A stretch of 16,811 bases of DNA from Paludibacteraceae bacterium (GCA_018055865.1 JAGPGR010000008.1:1-16811), one strand, 5' to 3'; shown: positions 1-9,264, counted from the stretch's first letter. The notes: generated by a model not told the origin, from the sequence alone. Translations and numbers: made by a program.

Positions 1-1007
1 ACCCAAAAGCATCCAAAGAACTTATAGATTTGGTGAAAGCTTCGGGTTTCAATGCCGTGCGTATTCCATGCGCCTGGGACGGCTATCTGGAAAATCAGAC
101 TACTTACAAAATCAAAGATTTCTGGTTGGCAAGGGTGAAAGAGGTGGTTGACTACTGTGTTGAAAATGACATGTACGCCATCTTGAACATCCACTGGGAC
201 GGCGGTTGGCTCGAAAACAACCCGACACCAGAAAAACAGGTTGAAGTCAATAAAAAGCAGAAAGCTATCTGGGAACAGATTGCACTTTATTTCAGAAATT
301 ATGATGAAAAACTGCTTTTCGCCGGTACCAATGAAGTCCACATCACTTCCGGCAATCCGACTCAAGCCAATTTTGACGTTCAGATGTCCTACAACCAGAC
401 TTTTGTGAATGCTGTCCGCTCTACAGGAGGCAAAAACGCTTACCGGAATCTGATTATTCAGGCATACAATACCAATATTGACCAGGCAGTAAGTTCCCTG
501 AAAGTATCAAACGATATTGTTCAGAACCGCCTGATGGTGGAAGTGCATTATTACGATCCATGGAACTTCTGTGGAATGGAGAAAGATGAATCCTGGGGCA
601 AATATGCGGCACTTTGGGGTGAGCCATACGAACAATATGCGGTTGGTGCTCTCTCCGGAAGAGCTGCTACATGGGGCAAAGAGGATCATGTAAAAACGCA
701 GTTTGCCAAAATGAAAACTAATTTTGTAGATAAAGGATATCCGGTTATTATGGGTGAATTTTCCGTAGCACGACGAACTACATATACCGGCGATGCCCTG
801 ATGCACCATTTGAATTCACGGGCGTATTACCTGAAATTTGTTACCGAACAGGCTAAAAATTATGGTTTGGTCCCTTTTTACTGGGATAATGGTGGAATCG
901 GGAACCTGGCTTTCGGAATATTCGACAGAAAAACGAATCGAATTGCAGATGAGAAGGCGCTCAATGCCCTGATTGAGGGTAGTGTAGCCGGAACTTATCC
1001 TTATTAA
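1..1007 (+). CDS. Glycoside hydrolase family 5 enzyme (endoglucanase-like), 5' end missing
   Basis: Probable secreted endo-beta-glucanase or related beta-glycanase with a GH5 TIM-barrel. The frame is open from base 3 to the TAA at 1005-1007. The TTG at position 30 is internal, because the typical GH5 text PKASKELIDLVKASGFNAVR reads through it, so the true start and any signal peptide lie outside the window. Visible GH5 hallmarks are GFNAVRIPCAW near the N-terminus, the acid/base Glu in GTNEVH (codon 333-335), HYYDPW in the middle and the nucleophile Glu in IMGEFS (codon 756-758). The protein ends soon after the barrel with no extra binding module or sorting tail. A terminator follows, so it is probably the last gene of its own unit. 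GH5 covers cellulase, xyloglucanase, mannanase and others; the exact substrate cannot be read from the sequence. Confidence 0.9.
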   Translation, partial: PKASKELIDLVKASGFNAVRIPCAWDGYLENQTTYKIKDFWLARVKEVVDYCVENDMYAILNIHWDGGWLENNPTPEKQVEVNKKQKAIWEQIALYFRNYDEKLLFAGTNEVHITSGNPTQANFDVQMSYNQTFVNAVRSTGGKNAYRNLIIQAYNTNIDQAVSSLKVSNDIVQNRLMVEVHYYDPWNFCGMEKDESWGKYAALWGEPYEQYAVGALSGRAATWGKEDHVKTQFAKMKTNFVDKGYPVIMGEFSVARRTTYTGDALMHHLNSRAYYLKFVTEQAKNYGLVPFYWDNGGIGNLAFGIFDRKTNRIADEKALNALIEGSVAGTYPY

Positions 1008-1066
1008 TCTGTTATATTCTAATTTCAATTATCCATTTCACTTTTAGGAAGTTATAAAAATAATCC

Positions 1067-1103
1067 AACAGATAGAGAATGAAGTCTTCTCTGTCTGTTT
1101 TTT
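1067..1103 (+). terminator. Rho-independent terminator after the GH5 gene
   Basis: A 13-bp stem (1067-1079 with 1087-1099, one G-U wobble) encloses a 7-nt loop and is followed by a T run ending at 1103. It lies 60 bp after the GH5 stop codon and separates that gene from the GH84 transcription unit. Confidence 0.8.
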
Positions 1104-1226
1104 GGTTACACTTGCGTAAAATCGCTTTTTGCCTATAGCTCAACGATATTTTAAAATTTCTTATTTTAGTAGGATTTTTTAAGTTATAATTACAAATAAC
1201 TTAGAGAAACATATCATTAATATTTG

Positions 1227-1234
1227 TATCTTTG
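1227..1234 (+). promoter_or_regulatory. Bacteroidota-type -7 promoter element for the GH84 gene
   Basis: TATCTTTG matches the TAnnTTTG -7 consensus of the Bacteroidota primary sigma factor. The -33 side is weak: a TTAG at 1201-1204 is only a rough candidate. Transcription would start near 1240, leaving a leader of roughly 25 nt before the ATG at 1266. An ATG at 1224 in the same frame overlaps this element, which argues against its use as the start codon. Confidence 0.6.
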
Positions 1235-1265
1235 CATCCATCTAATTACTAGCCTTTTAATATAT

Positions 1266-3986
1266 ATGGGAAAAATCAAATTACTGCTTCTGCTGTTGTT
1301 TTGCTCTTTAACGTCAATTATTTTGGCACAGCAGGTTACCATCTCACCCATTCCTCAAACTATTTCATGGGGCGAAAAAGCATTCGATAACACCACTTCT
1401 TTTTATCTTACAGGCAGCCAAACGGCCGATCAGGATGCTGTAAAACTGTTACAGTCAAAGTTAGTATTAAACACTACCGGTGTTGAAATCATCATTGGTG
1501 AGAAAGAAGATTCAGCTGTTGCTGAATATATTGCTGAAGTGCCCGATTTCAACGAAGCATACTTTTTAAAAATTGAAACAGGCAGAATAATCATTGTTGG
1601 AGCCGATGAATCAGGTACTTTTTACGGAGTACAGTCGCTACTGCAGATTCTTTCATCACCCGAAGTGATGTCTGTAACCATTAAGGACTATCCGAATGTG
1701 ACCGAAAGAGGAATTATCGAAGGGTATTACGGAAATCCGTATTCCCATCAGGCGCGTAAACGACTTTTCCGTTTTTTTGGAGAAAACAAGATGAACGTGT
1801 ACATTTATGGCCCAAAAGACGATCCTTATCACGGTTTTGGCACCAAATGGCGCGATCCTTATCCCTCTGCTCAGGCTGCTCAAATGAAAGAATTAATTGA
1901 TGCAGCTCATCAAAACAAGGTGAACTTTGTGTGGGCCGTTCATCCCGGAAACAATATCAGCTGGACTGATAATAACAGCGACGGAATTGTGGATGATTTT
2001 GTAGCTTGTAAAAATAAATTCCAGCTGATGTATGATCTCGGAGTGCGCTCTTTTGCTGTTTTCTTCGACGACATAGGTGGAGTGGGAGCCGACCCCGTTA
2101 ATCAGGCGAAGATGATGAATTATCTGACCACTGAATTTGTAAATAAGAAAACGGATGTTTCACCATTGCTGCTTTGTCCTACTCAATACAATAAATCATG
2201 GTCCAGCGGAACATATCTTTCCATCCTTGGAACTCAAATGGACAAAAGCGTGCGCATTATGTGGACCGGAAACAGTGTGGTGGATATGATCAACAAGAGC
2301 GATATGGACTGGATCAATGCTCAAATAAGCCGAAAAGCATACATCTGGCTCAATTATCCGGTTACAGATTATTGTGTGGACCATCTTCTGATGGGTCCTA
2401 CCTACGGCAATGATCTGAATATTGCGTCGCAGCTTTCAGGCTTCACGGCCAATCCGATGGAATATGCTGAAGCTTCCAAGGTGGCTCTTTACAGCATTGC
2501 CGACTATTCGTGGAACATGTCAAAGTACAATTCGAACAGCTCATGGCAGAGAGGAATAAAATACCTGATGCCGGATAATTACGATGCTTACAGGGTTTTT
2601 TGTGAAAACAACATCGATTTGGGACCAACGGGGCATGGCTTACGGCGAACCGGTGAATCGGCTGCATTCAAAACTGTTTCCGATGCATTTATGACTGATT
2701 TTACAGCCGGAAATTACAACGTGGCTCAAATTAATGCGCTTTCAGAGCAATTTCAACGATTTATCAATTCCTCAAATGAACTCTCATCGTCCACCTATAA
2801 TACTTATTTGATAGAGGAAATAAAACCGTGGATGGATGTGTTTAGTTTGATGGGGAAACGGGGAGAAAAACTGCTGAATATGTATGCTGCCCTCAATTCT
2901 GAAGATTCAATAGCTTTTATCAGATACTACCTGGAAGCCGACTCGCTTGAAATCCTTCAGGGAAAAATTCGTTCGAGAGATTTTCCGGGGAGTATAAAGA
3001 ATCCTTATCCTAAACCTGCCAATGAAGTTGTTGCTCCATTTCTGAAGCAGCTGAAAACTCGTTTGATAAGTAATTACCGGAGTAAATTCGATTACCGGAC
3101 TGATATTTTTCCTGCCATACTGCTTGAGAGTGGAAATTATTACATCAAATACAATGGAAAATTTCTGACCAACCGAAATGTGAATGCATCGGGCGGAAAT
3201 CCTGAATTTATGGCCTCCAAAGATACAATCAATCCGCAGCGTCAGGAGTGGACGGTAAGCGTCGACCCGATTACCGAGCGATACAGTATCCGTAATACAC
3301 AAGACAATCGCTATGTAAATGAATTGGGCAATTTCGGAACAAATCCGTATGAAGCAATATGGCATACATTTAATTTCCATCGTTTCAGTGGAAAATACGC
3401 CATACAAAATGCCGGTTCGGCAGGCGATAAATTCTGGCAATCCAACGGAATTCGAATTAGCCTAAGCACAGATAATGTGCTTTCAAACAATAACTTCCTC
3501 TTTGAATTTGTTCCCGTTGGGCAAGACTCCGCCAATCATCCTGCCATCAGTTTTGGCGAAACTTACTTCATTAAATTTAACGGGAATTTTCTGACAAATA
3601 ACGCACCAAACGGTTCGGGTGGAAATCCTACATTCCGGGTATTTAATCCGGCATCAAACGTGAAAACCCAAAAATGGATTTTCACCGAGGATGCTGCTTC
3701 AGACAGGATTAAACTGGTAAGTGCTGCGGATAATCGCTATATAAATGAATTAGGAGCATTCGGAACGAATCAGTATTATCCGGCCTGGAATTCATATTTG
3801 ATAACCGAAATGGGTGGAAAATTCGCTATCAGAAATGCCGGAGATGCCGGAAATAAGTATTGGAAAGCCGGAACCCGAATAGAAGCAGGTGATACAGGTT
3901 TGTCTGACAGCTATATTTTTGAGATTGTATCAGATAAAGTGAGTACTTCAGAAAAAAAAAGGTTTTTTCAGGCGAATTTTCTGTAA
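1266..3986 (+). CDS. GH84 beta-N-acetylglucosaminidase (O-GlcNAcase/hyaluronidase-like) with two C-terminal repeat modules; frame ends early
   Basis: Predicted secreted exo-beta-N-acetylglucosaminidase of family GH84, which uses substrate-assisted catalysis. ATG 1266 is preferred over 1224 because it gives a clean signal peptide (KIKLLLLLLFCSLTSIILAQ) and lies downstream of the promoter element. Residues about 25-140 resemble the N-terminal domain of bacterial GH84/GH20 enzymes. The catalytic barrel begins at RGIIEGYYGNP (about 148), continues with YIYGPKDDPYH, and carries the paired catalytic aspartates in FFDDIGG (D268, D269). Two related modules of about 125 residues follow (about 622-745 and 762-885), each with GNP, Q-x-W, DNRY-x-NELG and GK-x-AI-x-NAG motifs; they may be lectin-like, but I do not recognise the family firmly. 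The zero frame stops at 3984-3986 directly after an A9 run, and a T9SS tail continues in the -1 frame. It probably shares a transcript with the GH2 gene downstream. Confidence 0.9.
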   Translation: MGKIKLLLLLLFCSLTSIILAQQVTISPIPQTISWGEKAFDNTTSFYLTGSQTADQDAVKLLQSKLVLNTTGVEIIIGEKEDSAVAEYIAEVPDFNEAYFLKIETGRIIIVGADESGTFYGVQSLLQILSSPEVMSVTIKDYPNVTERGIIEGYYGNPYSHQARKRLFRFFGENKMNVYIYGPKDDPYHGFGTKWRDPYPSAQAAQMKELIDAAHQNKVNFVWAVHPGNNISWTDNNSDGIVDDFVACKNKFQLMYDLGVRSFAVFFDDIGGVGADPVNQAKMMNYLTTEFVNKKTDVSPLLLCPTQYNKSWSSGTYLSILGTQMDKSVRIMWTGNSVVDMINKSDMDWINAQISRKAYIWLNYPVTDYCVDHLLMGPTYGNDLNIASQLSGFTANPMEYAEASKVALYSIADYSWNMSKYNSNSSWQRGIKYLMPDNYDAYRVFCENNIDLGPTGHGLRRTGESAAFKTVSDAFMTDFTAGNYNVAQINALSEQFQRFINSSNELSSSTYNTYLIEEIKPWMDVFSLMGKRGEKLLNMYAALNSEDSIAFIRYYLEADSLEILQGKIRSRDFPGSIKNPYPKPANEVVAPFLKQLKTRLISNYRSKFDYRTDIFPAILLESGNYYIKYNGKFLTNRNVNASGGNPEFMASKDTINPQRQEWTVSVDPITERYSIRNTQDNRYVNELGNFGTNPYEAIWHTFNFHRFSGKYAIQNAGSAGDKFWQSNGIRISLSTDNVLSNNNFLFEFVPVGQDSANHPAISFGETYFIKFNGNFLTNNAPNGSGGNPTFRVFNPASNVKTQKWIFTEDAASDRIKLVSAADNRYINELGAFGTNQYYPAWNSYLITEMGGKFAIRNAGDAGNKYWKAGTRIEAGDTGLSDSYIFEIVSDKVSTSEKKRFFQANFL

Positions 3987-4183
3987 CTCTAAATAATGAA
4001 TACTTTCAGGTTCTCGGTGGCGAAATGAAATCCATGCAACTAACTAATATCCATGGAGTTATAATTGAGTCGGTGGGCAATTCCAATGTGATAAATGCGA
4101 GCAATCTGGCAAAAGGAATTTATATTCTTTCTGTAGTTTCCAGGAATGGAACAACAGATACTATCAAATTGTTAAAACCATAA
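3959..4183 (+). pseudogene. T9SS type A sorting tail of the GH84 protein, in the -1 frame
   Basis: The -1 frame across the junction reads KVFSGEFSVTLNNEYFQVLG and continues open for 74 codons to TAA 4181-4183. It contains a turn at NIHG, then NLAKGIYILSVV and a final K-rich TIKLLKP. This is the layout of T9SS type A C-terminal domains, which direct export through the outer membrane and surface attachment. It has no start codon in a sensible place and no separate promoter, so it is the displaced end of the GH84 gene. The full product would be 972 residues instead of 906. The shift point is G-A9-GG at 3951-3962, where the zero-frame codons AAA AAA could re-pair one base back. Sequencing error, mutation, or RNA polymerase or ribosome slippage are all possible. 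Confidence 0.8.
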
Positions 4184-4236
4184 GTTTTTTAATTTTCCAC
4201 AATATTTTTTAGAAAAATTAGAATAAAAAAAAGAAT

Positions 4237-7200
4237 ATGAAGAATTACTTTAATACAGCTAAAATCGGTTTTTTAACCGGATTAATATTGCTGACTTCGA
4301 CGTTAGTTAACGCTGAAGAAATGCTGAGCGGATTCAGGTATGCCAACGAGCAGGCACCCTCCGGCAAAGAGTGGGAATCGCCTGAAAATCTGGCGCTGAA
4401 TAAAGAGCAACCGCGGGCTTATTTTTTTTCGTTTCAGGATACAGAAAGTGCCCGTAAAGTTCTCCCCGAAAATTCCACCTACTGGCAATCGCTTAACGGA
4501 ACCTGGAAGTTCAGCTGGGCAAAACATCCCGACGAACGTCCCGTGGACTTTTACAAACCGGAATACAACGTGAGTGGATGGGAAAATATTCCTGTACCCG
4601 TAAGCTGGAATATCCATGGTATACAAAAAGATGGTTCGCTGAAATACGGTGTACCTATTTATGTGAATCAGCCGGTAATTTTCCAGCACAGAGTTGCCGT
4701 GGATGACTGGCGCGGAGGTGTGATGCGCACACCACCAACAAATTGGACAACTTACAAATACCGCAATGAAGTTGGTTCGTTTCGTCGTGATTTTACCGTT
4801 CCGCAAGAGTGGGACGGTCGTCGGGTTTTCCTGAGCTTCGACGGAGTGGACAGCTTTTTCTACCTTTGGATAAACGGTCAGTACGTAGGTTTCTCCAAAA
4901 ACTCACGCAATGCAGCCCGTTTTGACATTACCAACTACCTGCAAAAAGGCAACAATACGATAGCCGTAGAAGTTTATCGCAGCAGTGATGCCTCGTTTCT
5001 CGAAGCTCAGGACATGTTCCGTTTGCCGGGAATATTCCGAACAGTTGCCATTTATTCCACTCCGAAAACTCATATTCGTGACATTCAGGTAATTCCGACA
5101 TATAAATCAGGAAATGGTCAGTTGGACGTGACTGTGAATCTGCGCAATCTTGATAAGAAAAAAATAAATATCAGTCAATATCAGGTGAAATATTCACTTT
5201 ATGAAAACGAACTCTATTCCGACGAAAACAAATATGTAACGGGTTATGAAATGGCTTTATTGCCCACAAAAGAAAAATTGCAAATCAATCCCGGAAAAAC
5301 TTACGTAGGAAAGAAACAGGAATTGAAATTTGAAAACATAAAACCCTGGTCGGCAGAAACGCCCAATCGCTACACGATGGTGGTGGAACTGAAAGACAGG
5401 AAAGGAAAAACTGTTGAAACTGTCTCCACTTATGTAGGTTTCCGCTCAGTAGAAATCAGAAATACCAAAGCTGAAGATGATGAATTTGGATTGGCGGGAA
5501 GGTATTATTACATCAATGATATGCCTGTGAAACTGAAAGGTGTGAACCGTCACGAAACCAATCCTTCGACCGGGAAAGTGATTTCGCGCAAACAAATGGA
5601 AGAAGAAATTATGCTGATGAAACGGGCAAATATCAACCATGTTAGAAATTCTCACTATCCCGATGATCCTTATTGGTACTACCTTTGCGATAAATTTGGT
5701 ATTTATCTGGAAGACGAAGCTAACATCGAATCGCACCAGTATTATTACGGAGCAGCTTCACTCTCGCACCCCGTAGAGTGGAAAGATGCACACGTGGCTC
5801 GCGTGATGGAAATGGTTCACAGCACCATCAACAATCCTTCGGTGGTAATCTGGTCGCTCGGTAATGAAGCCGGACCCGGCAAAAACTTTGTGTCGGCTTA
5901 CGATGCGCTCAAAAAAGTGGATACATCCCGCCCTGTTCAGTACGAGCGTAATAACGACATTGTAGATATGGGCTCTAATCAATATCCGTCGATAGCCTGG
6001 ATGCAGGGTGCAGTAAAAGGGAATTACAACATCAAGTATCCATTCCATGTGTCGGAATATGCACACTCCATGGGAAATGCTTGCGGAAATCTGGCTGATT
6101 ACTGGGAGGCCATTGAGAGCACCAATTTCTTTATGGGTGGTGCCATTTGGGACTGGATTGACCAATCGATTTACAATTACGACTCCAAAACCGGAACCAA
6201 ATACCTGGCTTATGGTGGTGACTTTGGCGATACACCCAACGACGGACAATTCGTGATGAACGGTGTTATCTTTGCTGATATGGAACCAAAACCGCAGTAT
6301 TACGAAGTGAAAAAAGTGTATCAGCACATCGGTGTAAAAGCGGTGGACGTGGAAAAAGCCGAATACGAAATTTTTAATAAATATTATTTCAAAAATCTGA
6401 ACGATTATGAAGTGAAATGGTCGATTTGGGAAGATGGAAAAGAATTGCAGGGCGGAAGAATGGATGCCGGTAAGGTATTGGCACGTCAGAAAGTGAAAGT
6501 GAAAGTGCCTTATGATTTTAACGGACTAAGAAAAGATGCCGAGCATTTTGTAAAATTTCAGTTCGTACTGAAAAACGATAAACCATGGGCTAAAAAGGGA
6601 TACGTGCAGGCTGAAGAACAATTTCTGCTGAAACCGGCTGTACGTCCTTCGGTGGCCGGAGTGGTCGCACTGATGACATTCAACGAAAAAATAACATGGA
6701 CTGAAGATAAACAGAATAAGTTGATAGAGGTGAAGGGCGATGGTTTTACCGTTAATTTTGATGCTTCAACGGGTACTATTTTCAATCTTTCATACGGAAA
6801 CGAAACTGTAATCTCCGACGGTAACGGACCAAAAATAAATGCAATAAGAGCATTCGTAAATAATGACAACTGGTTTTATTCCTCCTGGTTTGAAAACGGA
6901 TTACATAATTTGAAACATAAAGTTCAGACCAGTAGAATCAATTATAATCCTGACGGAAGTATAACAGTTGCATTCATGGTTGAATCACAGGCGCCAAACG
7001 GAGCAAAAATTCTGGGAGGAACTGATTCAGGCAGAAACAGCATCGTAGAACTGACTGACAGACCTTTTGGAAGTGACGATTTCAAATTCATTTCCAATCA
7101 GATTTTTACTGTGTATACCGATGGTTCGGTTGAAATGCAATCGAGCATCACTTCCAATCGCCCCAAAATTACACTTCCGCGTTTGGGATATATGATGAAA

Positions 7201-8298
7201 ATACCGCAAAAATTCAGTGATTTCACTTATTATGGCCGTGGACCGACAGACAACTATGCAGACCGGAAAAGCGGACAGTTCATAGAGCAATTCAGCAGCA
7301 CACCGAATGATGAATTTGTCAGTTTCCCAAAACCGCAGGATATGGCAAATCATGAAGATGTTCGTTGGGCTGCGTTGACCGATAAAGCCGGTAAAGGTGT
7401 TGTTTTTGTGGCTCAAAATTCAATGTCGGTAACAGCATTGCCTTACAAACCGATTGATTTGACTCTGGCCGCGCATTCTTACCAATTACCTGTTGCCGGA
7501 GATACCTATCTTATGCTCGACTTGGCTGTGACCGGTTTGGGTGGAAATAGCTGCGGACAAGGACCACCCCTCGAAAAAGATCGCGTTTTTGCCGACCAGC
7601 ACGATTTTGGTTTTATTATTCGTCCCTCCAACGGGAATTTGGCACATACAGCCAATGTTTCTACGGCTGGCGAAGTGCCTATTTCTATTGTAAGAAACAG
7701 TAAAGGGCAAGTGGAAATTTCGGCAAGCCGTAACAAGCAAGATATTTTATACACCCTGAATAACGGTAAACCATCGCCGTATTTTATGCCTGTTCAGTTT
7801 CAAAACGGCGGAGTAATTTCGGCCTGGTTCAAAAGCAATCCGAAGGCAATTACGACAATGAAATTCGATAAAATAGAAACCGCTCAGATAGAAGTTGTTT
7901 CTGCCAGCAGCGAGGAATCAGGTGAAGGAAATGCCGAAAACCTGGTAGATGGAGACGTAAATTCCATTTGGCATACCATGTATTCGGTTACAGTGGCCAA
8001 GCATCCGCATTGGGTGGATTTTGACATGAGTGAGGTCAAAACGCTGAAAGGTTTCAACTATGTGCCACGACAGAATGGCACGAATGGAAATGTGAAAGAC
8101 TATACACTTCAGGTAAGCACCGATGGTAAATCGTGGTCTGAACCTGTTGCCAAAGGACAATTCGATAAATCGGGAAGCGATAAGAAAGTGATACTCGATA
8201 AACCCATAAAAGCCCGCTACGTGCGTTTCACGGCATTGAGCGAGGTGAACGGACAGGATTTTGCGAGTGGTGCAGAATTCGGAGTGATAGCAGAATAA
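4237..8298 (+). CDS. GH2 beta-galactosidase-type enzyme, 1353 aa, with C-terminal discoidin (F5/8C) domain
   Basis: Predicted secreted LacZ-type GH2 exo-glycosidase, most likely a beta-galactosidase. Residues 1-26 form a signal peptide ending at VNA. The sugar-binding domain follows (YWQSLNGTWKFSW, later DGVDSFFYLWINGQYVGFSK), then the immunoglobulin-like domain and the TIM barrel from LKGVNRHETNP. The acid/base is E544 in IWSLGNEAGPG and the nucleophile E607 in HVSEYAHSMGN. A LacZ small-chain-type domain continues to about residue 1135 (YYGRGPTDNYADR). The end adds a short beta-sandwich like the C-terminal domain of chitobiases (about 1150-1215) and an F5/8C carbohydrate-binding domain (about 1219-1350, NLVDGDVNSIWHT). 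It is longer than the roughly 1020 residues of classical LacZ because of these additions. No T9SS tail is present. The gap to the GH84 tail is 53 bp without a visible promoter, suggesting co-transcription; together they could trim galactose and GlcNAc from complex glycans. Confidence 0.92.
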   Translation: MKNYFNTAKIGFLTGLILLTSTLVNAEEMLSGFRYANEQAPSGKEWESPENLALNKEQPRAYFFSFQDTESARKVLPENSTYWQSLNGTWKFSWAKHPDERPVDFYKPEYNVSGWENIPVPVSWNIHGIQKDGSLKYGVPIYVNQPVIFQHRVAVDDWRGGVMRTPPTNWTTYKYRNEVGSFRRDFTVPQEWDGRRVFLSFDGVDSFFYLWINGQYVGFSKNSRNAARFDITNYLQKGNNTIAVEVYRSSDASFLEAQDMFRLPGIFRTVAIYSTPKTHIRDIQVIPTYKSGNGQLDVTVNLRNLDKKKINISQYQVKYSLYENELYSDENKYVTGYEMALLPTKEKLQINPGKTYVGKKQELKFENIKPWSAETPNRYTMVVELKDRKGKTVETVSTYVGFRSVEIRNTKAEDDEFGLAGRYYYINDMPVKLKGVNRHETNPSTGKVISRKQMEEEIMLMKRANINHVRNSHYPDDPYWYYLCDKFGIYLEDEANIESHQYYYGAASLSHPVEWKDAHVARVMEMVHSTINNPSVVIWSLGNEAGPGKNFVSAYDALKKVDTSRPVQYERNNDIVDMGSNQYPSIAWMQGAVKGNYNIKYPFHVSEYAHSMGNACGNLADYWEAIESTNFFMGGAIWDWIDQSIYNYDSKTGTKYLAYGGDFGDTPNDGQFVMNGVIFADMEPKPQYYEVKKVYQHIGVKAVDVEKAEYEIFNKYYFKNLNDYEVKWSIWEDGKELQGGRMDAGKVLARQKVKVKVPYDFNGLRKDAEHFVKFQFVLKNDKPWAKKGYVQAEEQFLLKPAVRPSVAGVVALMTFNEKITWTEDKQNKLIEVKGDGFTVNFDASTGTIFNLSYGNETVISDGNGPKINAIRAFVNNDNWFYSSWFENGLHNLKHKVQTSRINYNPDGSITVAFMVESQAPNGAKILGGTDSGRNSIVELTDRPFGSDDFKFISNQIFTVYTDGSVEMQSSITSNRPKITLPRLGYMMKIPQKFSDFTYYGRGPTDNYADRKSGQFIEQFSSTPNDEFVSFPKPQDMANHEDVRWAALTDKAGKGVVFVAQNSMSVTALPYKPIDLTLAAHSYQLPVAGDTYLMLDLAVTGLGGNSCGQGPPLEKDRVFADQHDFGFIIRPSNGNLAHTANVSTAGEVPISIVRNSKGQVEISASRNKQDILYTLNNGKPSPYFMPVQFQNGGVISAWFKSNPKAITTMKFDKIETAQIEVVSASSEESGEGNAENLVDGDVNSIWHTMYSVTVAKHPHWVDFDMSEVKTLKGFNYVPRQNGTNGNVKDYTLQVSTDGKSWSEPVAKGQFDKSGSDKKVILDKPIKARYVRFTALSEVNGQDFASGAEFGVIAE

Positions 8299-8320
8299 TC
8301 TTTCGGAGAGTCTGAAGAAA

Positions 8321-8364
8321 AAAAACAGGAAAGGGTTTACCGTCGGGTGGCCTTTCCTGTTTTT
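8321..8364. terminator. Bidirectional intrinsic terminator between the GH2 gene and atpG
   Basis: A perfect 14-bp inverted repeat (8321-8334 and 8351-8364) has a 16-nt loop. It is followed by T5 on the + strand and, because of the A-run at 8318-8325, by T8 on the - strand. It sits 22 bp after the GH2 stop and 27 bp after the atpG stop, so it can end both convergent transcripts. Confidence 0.9.
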
Positions 8365-8391
8365 ATAATCAGAGTAAAATTCTTTCGTGTA

Positions 8392-9261
8392 TTAGCTTTG
8401 TCCGAACGATCCGCCTATGATGTCGAGCAGCTCGTTGGTAATGGCTTGCTGGCGTGATTTGTTGTATTGCAGGTTGAGCTCCTGAAGCAGGTCATCAGCA
8501 TTGTCAGTAGCTATTTGCATAGCAATGGTTCGCGCAGCATGCTCCGAAGCAATGGAGTCCAGAAGGGCCGTGTATAGTTTCAAACGAAGCACTTTAGGGA
8601 TTAGATCGTTCATGATTGTTGCTCTGTCCGGCTCTACGATGTAGTTCAGCTGTGTCCCGATCTGATCTTCATAGTTAGCTTCGAGGGTAATAGGAAGCAT
8701 GGTTTCATCCATGAGTACCTGCGAACTTTTGCTGTTGAAATGATGATAAATCAGCTCCACTTTGTCCACTTCACCGTTTCTGAACAATTCCATTACACGC
8801 TTGGCCAGCAATTGGGCTGCAGAATAGGTAGGTTTGTCGGCCATTTCATCGAAATTATCGATCGGAAATCCCATTTTCTTCACTACTCTGCTTATTTTTT
8901 TTCCTATCGGAAAAATCAGGATATTCTCGTGGGCAAGATGAGAGTATTTTTCAAGCGTGGAAGTCAATCTTTTTGCTACGCTGGAATTGAAGCTCCCACA
9001 AAGGCTTGAGTTGGAAGAGAATGCAATAATAGCCACCCGACGTATTTCCCTGTTTTCAGCATAGATAGAAGAATTATCTTCTTCAGCGCTCAGGAAATTG
9101 CTCAGAATTCGATTTAATTTTTGCTCGTAAGGATAAAAACTTTCGATCTGTTTCTGTGCTTTACGTAATTTGGAAGACGAGACCATTTTCATCGCCGATG
9201 TGATTTTCTGCGTTGATTTGACGGACTGTATTCTCGATTTTATTTCCTTTAATGAAGCCAT
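8392..9261 (-). CDS. atpG: F1Fo ATP synthase subunit gamma
   Basis: Gamma is the central rotor shaft of F1, turning inside the alpha3beta3 ring and linking it to the c ring. The 289-residue product has the two long helices expected of the family: an N-terminal one starting ASLKEIKSRIQSVKSTQKIT and AMKMVSSSKLRKAQ, and a C-terminal one with AARTIAMQIATDNADDLL and YNKSRQQAITNELLDI. The middle Rossmann-like part includes AFSSNSSLCGSFNSSV, which replaces the usual SDRGLCGG-type sequence. It is the last gene of the atp operon, separated from atpA by an atypically long repeat-filled spacer of 218 bp, and is followed by a strong terminator. Length is close to the family norm. Confidence 0.97.
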   Translation of the reverse strand: MASLKEIKSRIQSVKSTQKITSAMKMVSSSKLRKAQKQIESFYPYEQKLNRILSNFLSAEEDNSSIYAENREIRRVAIIAFSSNSSLCGSFNSSVAKRLTSTLEKYSHLAHENILIFPIGKKISRVVKKMGFPIDNFDEMADKPTYSAAQLLAKRVMELFRNGEVDKVELIYHHFNSKSSQVLMDETMLPITLEANYEDQIGTQLNYIVEPDRATIMNDLIPKVLRLKLYTALLDSIASEHAARTIAMQIATDNADDLLQELNLQYNKSRQQAITNELLDIIGGSFGQS

Positions 9262-9264
9262 TTT

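Noticed and set aside
1224..1265. Upstream ATG giving a 14-residue longer GH84 N-terminus
   Set aside because: It overlaps the -7 promoter element and would bury the signal peptide; ATG 1266 gives a standard secretion signal.
2907..3440. Open frame of 177 codons on the - strand inside the GH84 gene
   Set aside because: It lies opposite a clearly coding, domain-matched gene and shows no family resemblance; it is a shadow frame.
4184..4236. Terminator or promoter between the GH84 tail and the GH2 gene
   Set aside because: Only an AT-rich, weak imperfect inverted repeat is present, with no GC stem and no TAnnTTTG element.
5758..6327. Open frame of 189 codons on the - strand inside the GH2 gene
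   Set aside because: It covers the complement of the GH2 catalytic region and has no recognisable features.
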